From: Polytrichum commune
Taxonomy: Eukaryota; Streptophyta; Polytrichopsida; Polytrichales; Polytrichaceae
DNA: 60,000 nucleotides
Direction: 5' to 3'
Assembly (NCBI GenBank): GCA_950295325.1
Contig: OX485807.1
Span: 8,647,001 to 8,707,000 of the forward strand
The notes beneath the pieces were generated by a model that saw nothing but the letters and a program-made list of their open reading frames with translations, did not search any database and had not been told where the DNA came from. Numbering within the stretch: position 1 is the first letter of the stretch; each line of letters opens with the position of its first letter. Below are positions 1 to 12,530 of this stretch, piece after piece. A program made the translations under genes and the position numbers.

Positions 1-268
1 GGTTTTGGGATCTAGGCAGAATGCATTGCGCAAACCAAAAATGAAGGGAACATTGGGAAAATTTGGCATTATGTTTGCAATCAAAATATCGGCCGGCATA
101 GATTGAAATTCTTTGTCACGGCATGTGGTCTTGTCATAGGGGACATTGAGCGATTGTGAGTGAATACATCACACACTTGAAAGTGTCATTTCGTTTCTTG
201 TTTTTACAATGGCTAATTTGGCCTTCACAACGTCATGTCGCATGAGAGGGTGTTGACAAGTTTAACAT
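1..268. other. Intergenic, no gene seen
   Basis: AT-rich sequence before the first mobile element. I see no open frame with recognisable content and no clear repeat structure. Confidence 0.5.
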
Positions 269-277
269 GTAATAACC
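269..277. repeat. 9-bp target-site duplication, left copy
   Basis: GTAATAACC; the identical copy is at 643-651, flanking the Mutator-like MITE. Confidence 0.8.
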
Positions 278-642
278 CCCTAACATTACCCAACCCAATA
301 CTCTTAACTCCGGCGCGGAGTTCGATGCGGCTCCGATGCGGCTCCGGGGAGGTTCGGATGCCAACTCCGGTGGGTCCATTTTTCTAGTCCTCCCCGTTTT
401 GGCCCCTTGATGACTTTTTTTGGGTTTTTTTTGCTAAATTTGGGTTCTACGGCCCCAAATTACTCTAGGAGGCCCCTTATGAGATCAAGTAAGGCCCCAC
501 CCAATCAAAAAAATAGGGGGCAATTTTTGCCCCAACCCACCCGAACCCACTGGAGCTGGCATCCGAACCTCCCCGGAGCCACATCGGAGCCGCATCGAAC
601 TCCGCGCCGGAGTTAAGAGTATTGGGTTGGGTAATGTTATCC
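278..642. mobile_element. Mutator-like MITE (365 bp) with ~95-bp terminal inverted repeats
   Basis: The left arm (about 280-376) and the right arm (about 545-640) are reverse complements with only a few mismatches. Both contain the GC-rich core CTCCGGCGCGGAG and a GATGCGGCTCCG motif. The nonamer GTAATAACC lies directly on both sides (269-277 and 643-651), a 9-bp target duplication. Long TIRs plus a 9-bp duplication are the hallmark of Mutator-superfamily elements. The middle is pyrimidine/purine-rich and has no transposase, so the element is non-autonomous. Small frames in it read through the arms and are not genes. The near-identical arms and intact duplication suggest a fairly young insertion. 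Confidence 0.85.
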
Positions 643-651
643 GTAATAACC
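643..651. repeat. 9-bp target-site duplication, right copy
   Basis: GTAATAACC, identical to 269-277. Confidence 0.8.
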
Positions 652-3600
652 TCTAGTAAAACGGTGTGTGGGCACTGATGATATTCGCATTTAATCATGG
701 ATAAGCATGCATTTGAAATGGAATTTAATTGTGTAGAGTTGTAATTATTGATCATGGAGATCGCTCACTTAAATCCCTAGTTTAGTGATTAACTACAATG
801 ATTAGAGAAAATGTAGTCCCTAAAGCAATTAACTAACTTCGAGGAACATGAAGGATTGGCACATGTCATATGCACATTTATAACTCAACGACCGGCATCA
901 TGTGATTTTAGTAAAATATGCATTAGTTATAAGTTATTCATTAATAGCCTTAAGTATTGAATGATTAGTCAGCAACGGCCTTACTAATGGGCCAATCACT
1001 AGGCATTTCAAGTAACTCACGTTAGTTGGGATCCATATATGCTAGCAAGTGAAGGCAAGTTGCCATGCCACATGCCACTTCGGAGTGGGCCCAGACAACT
1101 TTGACAGGCAAGCTGACAATAACACTTAAAAATATAGACCACCCCTGGCCATGAAAAGTGAGCCAATAAGATGGGCCACTTGCTAACATCCTACCATCAA
1201 GGAGGAGGCTGCAAACAATCTAGGGGCATTTCATATGGCGTTTAACACTATGTAAATTAATAGTTGCCGGTGGACTCACTCCCCATGCACAAAACAAGTT
1301 AGCTCAAAACCTCGAATGCAGGGGACCATAAGGGAATTGTCCAAGAATACTTCACACATATTCTCATGCCCATCAAGCCCTCTTGTGTATTTGAATAGTG
1401 TTATGCACGTATATGGGGACATTCCCAAATTTACAATTGATTTGCTTTGTAACCAAATCCTCGCGTGAGAGGGGGAGTGGAGGGGGAAGGGAATTACTTC
1501 TAGCACACCATACTTGTCAAAGAATAGCACCTCAAAACATACCCCGTGCAAACTTCCATAGGTATGTGGACAATAACACTTTCCACTAACGTCAATTTGT
1601 TCACTCACTCACTAATTATATCTTAACACCCTATTGTTTTCATATTCAATATGAAACAAGAAGAACCTACATGTCTCAGAGATTTGGTTCACGGATATGT
1701 CTATGTTATGTCCATTTTGAACTATAGAATGTTATGTCACCTTGCATTTGTGAAATTGAAAAAGTACTAAATTTTTAAAGCCGGTGTTTCAATTCCACAT
1801 TGAAACATGACAAGCTCCACTTGATCCTTGTTGCTCACCTTGGCTTACCGACCTTGCAGTCTCTCTCACAAGTGGGCATAAGTATTAAGATTGAGACTAG
1901 GTGATGAAGTTGTCCACACCATCCCGAACGGTACCAAAGCCACATCCTCCTCCCCCTCTTCCTCTTGGATGACATCCAATAGTGTACAATAGAGTCACCG
2001 GCAACACGCATTCTTCTTGTGCACGAGACATCTCAAACAAGCCCACTTGTGAATTGACAGGTTTTGTAAGGTAGATGAGTCGTATATGGTTCCAACTAGC
2101 CCACTTCTCCAAGGATATGAAACACGCAATTAGTGCAAGATGATAAGCAAATCCAAGTCAAGGTTGCAACCACTTTCCTCATCATTTCTGAAGTTCGTGT
2201 GAATATTTGATGCATTGTCAAAGTGAAGATCCTTGTGTTGATCAAATAGTCATGCAACCCCCTCCTTCCAATTATGTTGAGTACATAACGTCCTTTTTCT
2301 TTTTTGGGGGAGGGGGGGGGGGTGCCTTTCTCCTACTAAACGAGGCAACCCTTTGGTCCACAACGGCGAAACCTTGCACAATGATTGGGGCCTATTGCTT
2401 GAGATTATGGGAGTCGGTGAAGGGGAGCTCTACTGCACACAAAAATTGTTCCAATTAGTATTTGTCGTTACTACTGGGCAACGGTCCTAATAAAATCATT
2501 ACGATGTGCTATGGAGATTCACATACTTATGGTTGTGTGTGGGCAACTTTGCCCCAAGGTGTTGGCCCCACCTAGCAAGACGTAGGGATTAAAGAATGTT
2601 ATGTATTGAACCTATAATGGTAAATCATAGTTTGAGCACGCACTTTATTATCTTCTAAGCACGTGTCGTCTTAGTAGGTGTTATTGGAGCCACATTAAAC
2701 CACATGCCACTCAAATATAGATATCCTAATAAGAAGGGAAATTATCCTAATAAATGAGTAAGGGTTAAATGCCTCATGTACATATTTTTTCATGCAATCC
2801 AAATTGCCAAGGATTGCGGTACCCATGTACAACATAAGGTGAAAATGTTGGGAACCTCTTTACATTTCAAAAAATGTTAAATTTGGCTAACTTTAAGGAT
2901 GTGAGATTCATATTAATCTAATGAATTTATATAATGATGAATCAACCACAGCCCTATAGAGTTAAGGAATCACATGTTCTTCCTGACATGGATGTCACTA
3001 ATTCTAAGCATATTCAAGCCCTCGCATCACTTTGATTCTAGAATTAAAGTGCAAGATGCATAATCTCGATCAACTGCAACTTTAATATGAAAAAGTGGAT
3101 GGAAGAGGGGGAACTTCACTAAGTTTAGAAAGAGAACGAACTTGTAAGGCTGAGTTATGAAGTCCACATGCATGACCGTATAATTGGAGCAGATTAGTCA
3201 AAGGCAAAATTCTAAAGCCATGAAATGGTAAGCTATGATGATCCTTGGTAAATGATGTACAATATTTCTAGTGGTTAAGGTTCATCAGAGAAAATAATCT
3301 ACTATGAACTGTGTGGTTAGATCACGACCATTGGCTATGAGGCCCGCCACAAGCATTGTTTTTAAATGCTTCTTGTGTTTTAGTTATCATATCATTACTT
3401 AACTTTTAGTAATCGTTCAATGGGTCCTTGGAATATAATAGTTGGATGCTCGAAAAGTTGTACAAGGAGATTAAGATTTTAACTAAATTTTCAACATTTG
3501 AATATTATATGTAATTCAAGGGCCCACATCAATGAGTAATGTTGTGATTCTAGATTCACACATGACCCATGGATTCGGAGTAAAAGCAAATATGTCCCCT

Positions 3601-4187
3601 CCCCACTTGACTTTAGCTAAGCCTAAAAGTTGGTTCTAAAAACACAGCCTTCACACCATCGACATTATCTAGTGCTGAGCCTAGTTGACAAATGATTTGG
3701 CATGGCTTAAAAGTGGAGGTTTTTAAGCCTCAAGCACCAACCCTCCCATCAATACCTAGACATGAGGCAAGAATGTAGGACCTTTAAAAGTGTCGCCTCC
3801 CACCCTTGTGATTGGTTAGCTATGAGAGTACGAGGAGCTGCATTAACAAAAAATGATTGTAAGATAGATGATTAGTGAGGCATTTGGGGGTGGGTCAAAA
3901 ACTATCCAACATTTCATTGCTTGGTAGATGAAACAATGAACATGTGTGAAAGCTACTTAACTGAAAGCTACTTGAAAATCTCCGGAGCAAGTTCTTGTAG
4001 GGTGCATTGGGATAGCCGGATGCCTCCGCTACAACCGAGGGAGCTTTACTTGGGTTTTAGGAAAAACTTTGGTTATTTGGTAAAGTCGGGTGGGGAGAGG
4101 GCATAAGTTAAGTAGAGGCAATGGAAGATATCACTCAAGGTGTTGAGAGGTTGGTACCAATATTGGATTGGGATGTAGGTGAACATA
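652..4187. other. Intergenic repeat-rich DNA, no supported gene
   Basis: No frame here shows a recognisable domain or a plausible exon set. The stretch holds a G-run at about 2307-2322. At about 2590-2770 it holds a degraded copy, in reverse orientation, of the dispersed repeat also seen near 7.3, 20.4, 33.2 and 35.4 kb; shared pieces include wording like ACCACATGCCACTCAAATAT. The rest appears to be old unclassified sequence. Confidence 0.4.
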
Positions 4188-4306
4188 ACATTACTCAACT
4201 GATGAGTTGTGTTTAGTTGCCCTAACTTCGTAATTCCGGCATCCGGAGTCTTTATTCTCAAATCTAATACTAGGCCCATGAACACAACACATCAGTTGAG
4301 TAATAC
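4188..4306. mobile_element. Small TA-flanked MITE, copy 1 (119 bp)
   Basis: The left end reads ACATTACTCAACTGATG and the right end is its near reverse complement, CATCAGTTGAGTAATAC. A TA dinucleotide sits outside each end (4186-4187 and 4307-4308). The inside contains the shared words ATTCCGGCATC and CCCATGAACACAAC, which recur in the copy at 8894-9031. The TA duplication suggests the Tc1/mariner (Stowaway-like) group. It is too small to encode anything. Confidence 0.75.
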
Positions 4307-4329
4307 TATTAATGAATGTTATGATTAAT

Positions 4330-4562
4330 CAATATAAACAATGATATCAACAAAATTACACTTGGGTATCAAACTTGTGATACTACTCAAACATTGATAT
4401 TTTGTGGATATCTCAACATGCACTATTCCATACCACGTTGTTACTAGGGCAATCTTTAGAACATGATATATAGACCCGAATGGTATTGAAATCACAACTA
4501 TCCTCAAATACCCATATCCTAACACTATGAAAACCCAAATGATATATAACAAAAAGACAATC
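4330..4562. repeat. Dispersed repeat shared with the KNOX intron at 36.66-36.92 kb
   Basis: Blocks such as CAAACATTGATATT..TGTGGATAT and ATGATATATAGA..GGTATTGAAA occur here and, in the same order and orientation, at about 36,690-36,850. The copies are divergent with indels. The element class cannot be told from these two copies. Confidence 0.55.
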
Positions 4563-5391
4563 CCAATCCAACACTAGTCGATAGTACTGATTGTTACGTA
4601 CCAACGTGCTTCTCATCCATCCAAATAAAGAATTCTTATGTACATGACATTACTCACTTCCTTGTTTGCGTTCCGTGCAACTTTGTAACATGCAAGCATA
4701 ATTATCTTTTAATCCAAGGATTCCTTACTTATGGGGAACACTAAGATTGTACTTTGTATTGTTTTCAACAAGCAATTATTTATAAACTTATAACCTTTAA
4801 AGAAAAAGACCATCATCTTGTTGCTTAATAATTATCATTTATTTAGCTTTGCTCAACCATAGCATTGTGTTTTGTGGGTCCAACAAACAATTCAAGCATA
4901 AAGGGTTGGCTCAAGCTTCACTTATTCTTGTGGGATTTGTGAAGAGCTCTTCCTTTGTCAATCTCTTTGCTCCAAGGACCAAGATGAAAGCCTATTCCGA
5001 TCATACCTAACAATATGGGTTGAAAATTAACATGGGTAAAAAATATCTTGGATCATAATGTATTATTTGTGGCCACATGGATTGAACAACAAGGTGGGTT
5101 AGAATTCACAAACTTGAAATACTCAAACATAAAATGATAAAATGTTAATAAGATCTCGAGATCTTGAGTATAATGTTTAATTTATATTTTCAACCAATTT
5201 TGTTTTTGTACAAAATTTCATTTCATATTCTTAGTTTTGAACATACAATATTGTGGGTATCGAACTGACGTGGGTAACAAACAATTAATTTGACCAAAAT
5301 GAGTGTCCTATGTCAAGATTACAATGGGCCATAATAATATTCGATGTGAAAAATGTAGTCCAATGAAATTTTTGGAGTTTATTATGATGGT
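4563..5391. other. Intergenic, no gene seen
   Basis: AT-rich, with no recognisable coding segment. Confidence 0.4.
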
Positions 5392-5618
5392 AAACTACAC
5401 TAACTATGATATTTAGTGTGACTTACTATTTGAAATTATGCAATGCTATATCTAATTACTATACATCTCATATTTTACCAACAAATGTTAAATTGCTAGT
5501 TTGGAAATTAGAGGGCATTGACAACTTTGCTTGGTAGAAAACATTTTGATAGTAAAAAGATATAGCACCGTGTAAATTCAAATAGTAAGTCACACTAAAT
5601 ATCATATTTGGTGTAGCT
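5392..5618. mobile_element. Inverted-repeat MITE, family A copy 1
   Basis: The left arm (about 5394-5453, including TAGTGTGACTTACTATTTGA) matches the reverse complement of the right arm (about 5555-5616) over roughly 55-60 bp with few mismatches. The arm shares the words TACTATTTG..TTATGCAATGCTATA with the arms of the elements at 6122-6325 and 12,186-12,381, so all three belong to one family. No coding capacity; no clear target duplication was found. Confidence 0.75.
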
Positions 5619-6121
5619 CTTTGATCAAGGGTGAAGTGTATGCCATGTACACCGACCCATGGTTGGATTCGTCTCATCCTCTTTCTTGTCAAATAACTCA
5701 CAAACATATCATTATGAGTTCTAACAATGGATAAACATGGGGAATAGACTCTTGAGTTTGCATTCACTCTGGGCAACCCTCCCTTGTGAAAATTGGTCAA
5801 TATATTTCATTTCATAACACCCACTAAGGGGTAATGCACCCTACATGTTGGTTGACAATGGCTAGGACTATACACCCACCTCTTTCAGTTGGGCCCCAAC
5901 CATTATTACCAAGGTAAAAGGAGTCTAGTAAAACTTTAACCCCCACATATTGGTAGTGCATTCATCTCAAGTGGATACGTCTAGTTCAATTCGGGGTTTA
6001 TGATCTCAACTCCAAGGTCAACCAATGTTAGAATGGAAAATGGTCAAACAATAGTAAAATTGTACGCATTCTTACCTTGGGTAATGTTGGTGGGGGCCCA
6101 ACTCAAATAGATGGGGTGTCT
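5619..6121. other. Intergenic between two family A MITEs
   Basis: No supported gene. The minus-strand open frame at 5468-5800 runs through the right arm of the neighbouring MITE and shows no domain. Confidence 0.4.
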
Positions 6122-6325
6122 AAATTGTTCGTCTAATTAATGTGGGTTAATATTTGGAGTTATGCGTTGCTATAACACTTAATCGAGAGTATCATTTTTT
6201 TATCCAAATAACTTAAGATGCACAACAAAGGATTTGATATAACTTCATAAAATATGATACTTTATGTAGAATGTTATAGCAATGCTAACTCCATATGATA
6301 ATCCACACTAATTAGACAAAACAAT
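6122..6325. mobile_element. Inverted-repeat MITE, family A copy 2 (~204 bp)
   Basis: The left arm has GTCTAATTAATGTGGGTTA then TTTGGAGTTATGCGTTGCTA. The right arm, read in reverse complement, has GTCTAATTAGTGTGGATTA then TATGGAGTTAGCATTGCTA. The arms are about 55 bp each with a central AT-rich spacer. Same family as 5392-5618 and 12,186-12,381. Confidence 0.8.
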
Positions 6326-7124
6326 GTTAGTCCTCGCAGTTGTTTATTCATTCCAAATGAAGATCACCAAACTAGATCAAAGCTTCAATTTTGTAAATAA
6401 TTACCAATCACTACGATCTACAATAACAATCAACATTGGCACGTTCCCTTTCCTCGGTTCACCCTCTCCCTTAGTACTATTGTAAACTACTTAGTAATAT
6501 TTGGTTTCCTAACACATCCCGAGAAGATAATAACAAACATCAACACCTATAGATTGATTGTTCATGCATCCTAAGTTAAGCAACCCGCAAAACTAACCCG
6601 AGATCTTTGACCTCAAGTTAAGATTAAGTTAGCATAAAATAATAACCTCCGGGTTCTATAAAAGTAATCAACTTTTGTTACCCTCCCCACATTCGCCCTC
6701 CTCCTTGTGAACACTCACCCGGTGGTCAAACCCTAGCTTAATTTACAAGCTTTGGATGATGAGGAAACGAACTTTACCCACTAAGTACAAATGCCACCTT
6801 CCCGGAAGCTTCGTGGGGTACCTCCACACGGAGGTCGTCACGGGCTTGCAACACCGCACACAAAATAGAAGACCTAAAAGCATCCAAGTATTGAACATGG
6901 ATTCTTTACCAAAATTAAAAAACCAACAACAAAAAAATCATTTGTTTCGACAGCTCGACCATCATGCATGGGTGGCGGACTTGTTCTCCAACCGCCAAAT
7001 TCCTTGGCAAAGAATCAATTTGCTCGAGCGAAGAATTCCTCAATTTGCTTCTCCGCGTTCGGAAAATATCAAAACCTCGGCTTCCTCTATTCCCGAAAAG
7101 TCCTTGTTTTACGAATGAGGGCTT
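6326..7124. other. Intergenic; open frame 6756-7118 not supported as a gene
   Basis: A 120-codon frame (+) at 6756-7118 has no motif I recognise, no repeat of protein-like periodicity and no neighbouring exons. It is slightly richer in GC than its surroundings. I treat it as unassigned and do not call a gene. Confidence 0.35.
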
Positions 7125-7495
7125 GCCGTAGGTTAGGTGGCCCTATTGTGGGCACTTCCAAGTCCACAAATAATTTGGTTGTCGGATCAAATCAAGAAAC
7201 GTCATGGTCAAGCAATTCGCACAAATAATCTTCTCAAACTTCGAACTTCAAAATTGGAGTTCAGACGTAAAAGCCTCAGAAGGTCAAAGTGATGATGCGT
7301 TATCTCTTCAAGTGGTTGGTTGCAAAGGTCATCCTAGTCGTGTCCATCATTGAACTTGTAATGGTTAATGTAGTTTGAGCACATATTTTGTAATATGTGT
7401 GTACTTATGGTGATCATCTTAAACTACAACGCTTGCCATATGACTCCAAATGTCCAATAAAGATGAATGACCACATAAGACCCACATATGGTGAG
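7125..7495. repeat. Dispersed repeat, family B copy (matches the KNOX intron at 35.22-35.61 kb)
   Basis: It begins with CCTATTGTGGGCACTTCC, found again at about 35,231. It continues through AACTTCAAAATTGG and ends with a CACATAAGACCCACA-type block found at about 35,586. Order and orientation are the same in both places. The last third also resembles the reverse-orientation arm seen at 2590-2770 and 33,170-33,320. Confidence 0.6.
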
Positions 7496-8893
7496 TTTCA
7501 TCCACAACTTGTCATCATTATCAAAACTTGCATGTGCCTAAGACTCTTTGTTTTTTTGCTTGTCAATTTTCAACAAGGTTCCGGATCTCAAACCTTGTTG
7601 TATTTTATCATGGAAGCTCAAAGGAATGTTTGTTTCAAGAGGGGCATCATATGGGCTTCATGACAAGGCCAATGAATTGGATTTTGTTGAAGGAAAAAGG
7701 CCCGGCATAACATTTCTAAGCATCTAGACAATGGTCTATCTCCAAAGGAAAACTATGCAATTAAGAAAAATATAATAAATTGTAGTTGTAAACGACATAG
7801 GTGTTCCCCATGGATGAGGAACCCAAATTTAAAGGAAAATTATGCTCACCCGATACATGGTCCCATGGAATGCAATCCAGGAGTTTAGCTATAGTACGTG
7901 GAGGCCTCCTCAGGAGAGAGAAAAAACCAACACAATTGCTATTATTATTATATTGTTTATCATCAATAAACACATCAGATTGAGCGATTGGAGCGCACAA
8001 TGTGGAGAATACAAGGATATCCGCACTTTGATGTTTCAATAGTAATAAGAACAAAATTATGCAAAGTTGACTAGAACCTTGTATTTTTATTTATTTTTCC
8101 TCTGAGTCCAAATAACAAGAAAAATAAGAAGAGGTCGTGATATTTATATGGTTCTCAAATGTGATGCTGATATTTAATGACATGTCATCACATATTTGAA
8201 ATAAGATTCTTTCGAGCGAAAGTGGAAAACCTTGTCATCATCTCAAACATATGACTCATAAGGTGTCACGAAATTCAAGATTGTTCTAAACTTGTTATCA
8301 TACCTTTAAGTTAGTAGATCTTTACATTGCAACGCATACTGAAATACTCTATGTTACAATATCTCATATTGTTAGTTCTATTGCTCAAATGCAAGTTGAT
8401 TGAACTGATATTTAAGTAAACATGGACCTAGTCTACGTTTCTATTACAACATGTTGAATTGTATGGTAATATCTTCCAAGAGAATATGCTAAGTTGCTTA
8501 TGATAGTATTATAGCACTTGTCTTTATTATATTAACATCTCAAATTGTTCAATTATATACATTAACATCAAATTTTGTATTTTTTCTTAATTTAATGTGC
8601 TTTAATATCATAATCTTCAAGTTTTCAATGAGGATTCACACGTCTTCCATAAAAACATAGATATAGTGGAAGTGCATCAACAAATATGCCCATAAAATAA
8701 AGACAACCTAAAAGTCCATGTTTTGCGATATATTAATATCAACATAAATACGAGTAACCCTAATTTGCTTCAACACCTGATGGAAAAATATGTCTTGGGT
8801 TTGCATGTATTACTCAATTGGGAACATGACCGACATTAACACGTGTTGAGTGGCTCAATAGCAAAACAATGAACATGACACACACATTCCATA
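7496..8893. other. Intergenic, no gene seen
   Basis: The open frames here are short, overlap on both strands and lack domains. The sequence from about 8050 is very AT-rich. Confidence 0.4.
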
Positions 8894-9031
8894 ACATTAC
8901 TCAACTCATGGTATATGTTCAGCAATGTTGCCTTCAAATTCAATTTAAAGCATTGGGATTCCGGCATCTAGAGCTTTTATTCTCGAATCTACTGTGGGAC
9001 CCATGAACACAACTCACTAGTTGAGTAATGC
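8894..9031. mobile_element. Small TA-flanked MITE, copy 2 (138 bp)
   Basis: The left end is ACATTACTCAACTCATG and the right end is CTAGTTGAGTAATGC, with TA outside each end (8892-8893 and 9032-9033). It shares the internal words ATTCCGGCATC, TTTTATTCTC and CCCATGAACACAACTC with the copy at 4188-4306. Confidence 0.75.
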
Positions 9032-9033
9032 TA

Positions 9034-11639
9034 TGTCTTTAAAATGAAAAGGGCACCCAAGAAACCCAACAAATTGAAACTATGTTTTGAAGTTAAAATA
9101 AACTTATTGAACATGACTTTTGGATTGGAAGTATCTTTGTCATTCTGAAGATAAAAGAGTTTATTTCTTTGTTGGCACGATGACCAATAAATTGTATGTC
9201 CCTACTTGGTTGGTATATACACTACAGTAAGAGCTATCACTGGCAATCTTCACAAGCCACAAATCACTTCCTCGTATATGCGTGTACCTCTCATTCATCC
9301 AACATAAAAGTCCTAAATAGTATGCAATCCAAAGGTCATTCTCTTTTGGAACACAAGAGGTGTGTGCCCACGTGGCTAGTTTTTCTACCAAGCAAAGAGA
9401 AGATTTCACGGCCATGAATCGAATCGCCAACCATTTCTTTCAATTTTAGGTGCTTCTCCATGACCATCGGGTAGTTTAGGGTCGTCTCGAACCACTCCAA
9501 AGGTCACTTTCAAAAGTTGTTATGACATCACAATTAGCTTAAGATATTTCAATTTGGGGACAATTTAAACTAGAGGTCGATACTACTTTTGTGTCATGAG
9601 GCTGAATTTTGTGTTTCTCATCAGTGCACATTCTAAAATCGGTTCCAACCACATTACACCCAGGGTAAGGTTAAATATTCTCATAGGATTTTATTATTAT
9701 TATAACTTTGACATAATCTGACATGGTCCAAGCTTGAGCAAAGGAGTACATCATTCTTAGAAGGTAGGTTCTTGGCTCAAAGACCAAAAGTGTTTTAGGC
9801 CGTTTGATTGATTGGAAATCTAAACGGCTCCCTCTTTCTTCTCTTCCCTTTAATGCTTTATGCAATGGCCTCCGTTCTTTGGCATTAAGGGATTTAGACA
9901 TGAGAGAATTGGCCCATGTTGAAAATCTTATTATGATGAGTACTTTGGACCGACTTTGAGGTTATTAAGGGCATAAATCTCATTGAATTAGCTCCCAAGA
10001 GAAACCATTCTCAACCTCAAGTGTAAACCATCCCTTAGTTACTTAGTCCAACATGTGGTAATAATTAAATTTGTTTGTTTTCATGGGCATGTTCAACCAA
10101 CCATGCTTATGTTGGCATACCTCACATCTACATATTATGCAATGGAGGTGTGGTTGCAAGAAATTTCATCTTACCAACAAAATTAGTTCATTTTCAGTTG
10201 GCACCCTAGTATAGAAGTTCATGTAGGTTCACATCCTTCAAGCCTCTATAAGACTCAACCAATGACAAACATTGGCCATACATTGAGGCTTTCGCACTCT
10301 GCTACTCTAGGGAGTTAATTGGTTTGAAACCATCTTGATGTACCTTAGTCACATCAGCCTTTTGGCTTCACGGACTTTAACATCGTTTTCATTTCATTTC
10401 ATCTTGTTGAACATCATAAACACCTATAAGTTATGGCTTTCATTTGGGTTGTGACCCTAATATTTCCTCGTGTTGAGGGAAACGTCATGTTTATAACCAA
10501 ACTTCAGACCCCGAATGAGTAAATAAATATACAAGTAATTAAATAAATCAAACAAATCAAATTAAATATCTTTCTGCATGCTAGGGGTCAACAGAAGACA
10601 AAATCACGGGTTTAGGTCAAGCCCTTCGAAACCCCAAGGGTTGCAACCCATGTTTGACATCAGATTATGGTTTCAACTAAAAGGTGGACTTAGATGGAGC
10701 ACCCTTGAGACAGTTTCAAACCGGATTCCAAAATAATCCAATGTTTTTTGGGTACTAGACACATGGTGACAAAAGGGAGAAAACCCAAAAAACCGCTTTC
10801 AAGTATATGAGAAACAAGTTTAGAATGTCCCATTGTGTGGTTGTCCTTTTCTTAGCAATTGAACGCGTTTTTTCTTTCTTTTTCTTTTTCTTTTAAAAAG
10901 AACCATAGTAGAAGAATAGATTGGTTAAACCTTGAAAATATTGGCTTTCCAAATACTTTCTCTTCTCAATGTTTTGAGCACAAAATTAATTTTTTTATTC
11001 TTCACCTCACAACCTTGAAGATGCTCATGGTTTGTGTCGCGAGGGGCCTCAAACACACAAAGTTCAGACCAAACTTATGATTGGACATTGTTACTAAACC
11101 ATGGAGAGATGATCAAGGCGGGTAACTCTTAATCAAACAATTTCCTTAATAAGTTTCTAAAATATAGTTACATAAATACTATTCTCCGAAATGTGTACAC
11201 TCGGAAGAAATCCCGTTAGGGATTTTCTTGACCAATGTTTCATGGTTTGTGGTTAGGTGTGGATCAAAAATCCGCGTTGGGTGTGAATCTAAGTATAAAC
11301 ATTTAACCACACTTGACCATGTGGTGCATGGATCTAAAAACAAATACCCAAATTACATACATTTAGAAGATAGTATATTACATGTTCAAAATTTTGTCAA
11401 TCATTCTTCCACATTTACTTGCAGGTGAACATAGCATCTCCATATACATTTGTAGATCAAAATTTACATGTCATGAATTGGAGTTGTTTGCTATGAGTTT
11501 TGAAATGATATTATCATTTCTCATAACAAGTATGTTAGCTCATACTCCTTAACATGCATACTATGTAGTTGTTTGTCTTATTTGAGACAAATATTATAAC
11601 CACATGTACCTCCTCTTCATAAACCACATTAATAGGACC
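9034..11639. other. Intergenic, no gene seen
   Basis: About 2.6 kb without a recognisable gene, RNA or clear element. Short open frames show no domains. Confidence 0.4.
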
Positions 11640-12090
11640 ATTAAGTGTAGTTTATGTATTCGCAAGCATAGGGATGACGATGATCCAAGTTTGGTGGTGC
11701 CTTACTAAGGTTAATGTACCTAATTCAATTACTTATCTTAATCAAACACATATGTTTGAATGATACGTGGTTAGGTGGAGCTCCAAAAACACATACCAAA
11801 AAAACATGTGTTTGAAAGAGATTGGACTACGTGCTCAGATTATGATAGACCATTCTAAGCTCAAGACTCAAAAAGACGGGGGACGTATAATGACCGTCTA
11901 ATGAGTACGAGAATCTTCACTCGATAATGAATAAAATATTCATATGAGCTTTGATAATTATGAGGAGAGTGGCCACTGCCTCAACTCATTTGGAGTTGCT
12001 AACAATCTCTTTCTACACGCATGTTACGTGTCCTAGGAGAAGTGACTATGGAGTGGGGAAGAAAGGTAACCATTTAACACCCATCTACCT
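11640..12090. repeat. Dispersed repeat, family B second half (matches 35.69-36.05 kb)
   Basis: Words shared in order with the KNOX intron copy include TTACTTATCTTAATCA, TTCATATGAGCTTTGA, TATGAGGA, GTCCTAGGAGAAG and CCCATC.ACCTTA. Two copies of comparable length and order show a dispersed element. No coding frame survives. Confidence 0.65.
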
Positions 12091-12185
12091 TACCTCTCTA
12101 AGAAGCTTTTGGACTTAATGTCATCTTGCGAGACACATTAGAAAAATGCTATAAGTTCCGACCCCACATCCTACTACACCCATTA

Positions 12186-12381
12186 CCCAATCAGTAGGTG
12201 TTACTGTTTGGAGTTATGCATAAGTATTTAACGAGGATGTAATATTCTACCAAGCAAGTCATTTATGTTCAACTATAACGTCCGAACAACCTATTGAACT
12301 CTTGTTAGTAAAATTTAAACTCATAGGTAAGACGTTACCGCACAATGTAACTATGAATAGTAGTAACACACGCTAATTGGG
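12186..12381. mobile_element. Inverted-repeat MITE, family A copy 3
   Basis: The left arm starts CCCAATCAGTAGGTGTTACT. The reverse complement of the right arm starts CCCAATTAGCGTGTGTTACT, and both arms go on to a TAACG block. The left arm also has the family word TTTGGAGTTATGCAT. The arms are more diverged than in copies 1 and 2, so this is an older insertion. Confidence 0.7.
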
Positions 12382-12449
12382 ATAACTGACATAGTGTAGG
12401 GGTTTAAGTTAATAATAAGAGGGGGACTTGGCGGAATTGCACTAAATGT

Positions 12450-12530
12450 TGTATTAAGTGTCACTCAATATTTGGAGTTGTATACAATGCTATATCACTT
12501 TACTATTATTGTATTTTTAACCAAGTAAAG
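12450..12530. repeat. Solo arm of MITE family A
   Basis: AAGTGTCACTCAATATTTGG followed by an AATGCTATATCACTTTA block matches one family A arm. The matching opposite arm is not evident, so this appears truncated. Confidence 0.5.

Noticed and set aside
6756-7118. 120-codon plus-strand frame
   Set aside because: No domain, no exons around it, and its end overlaps the start of a dispersed repeat.
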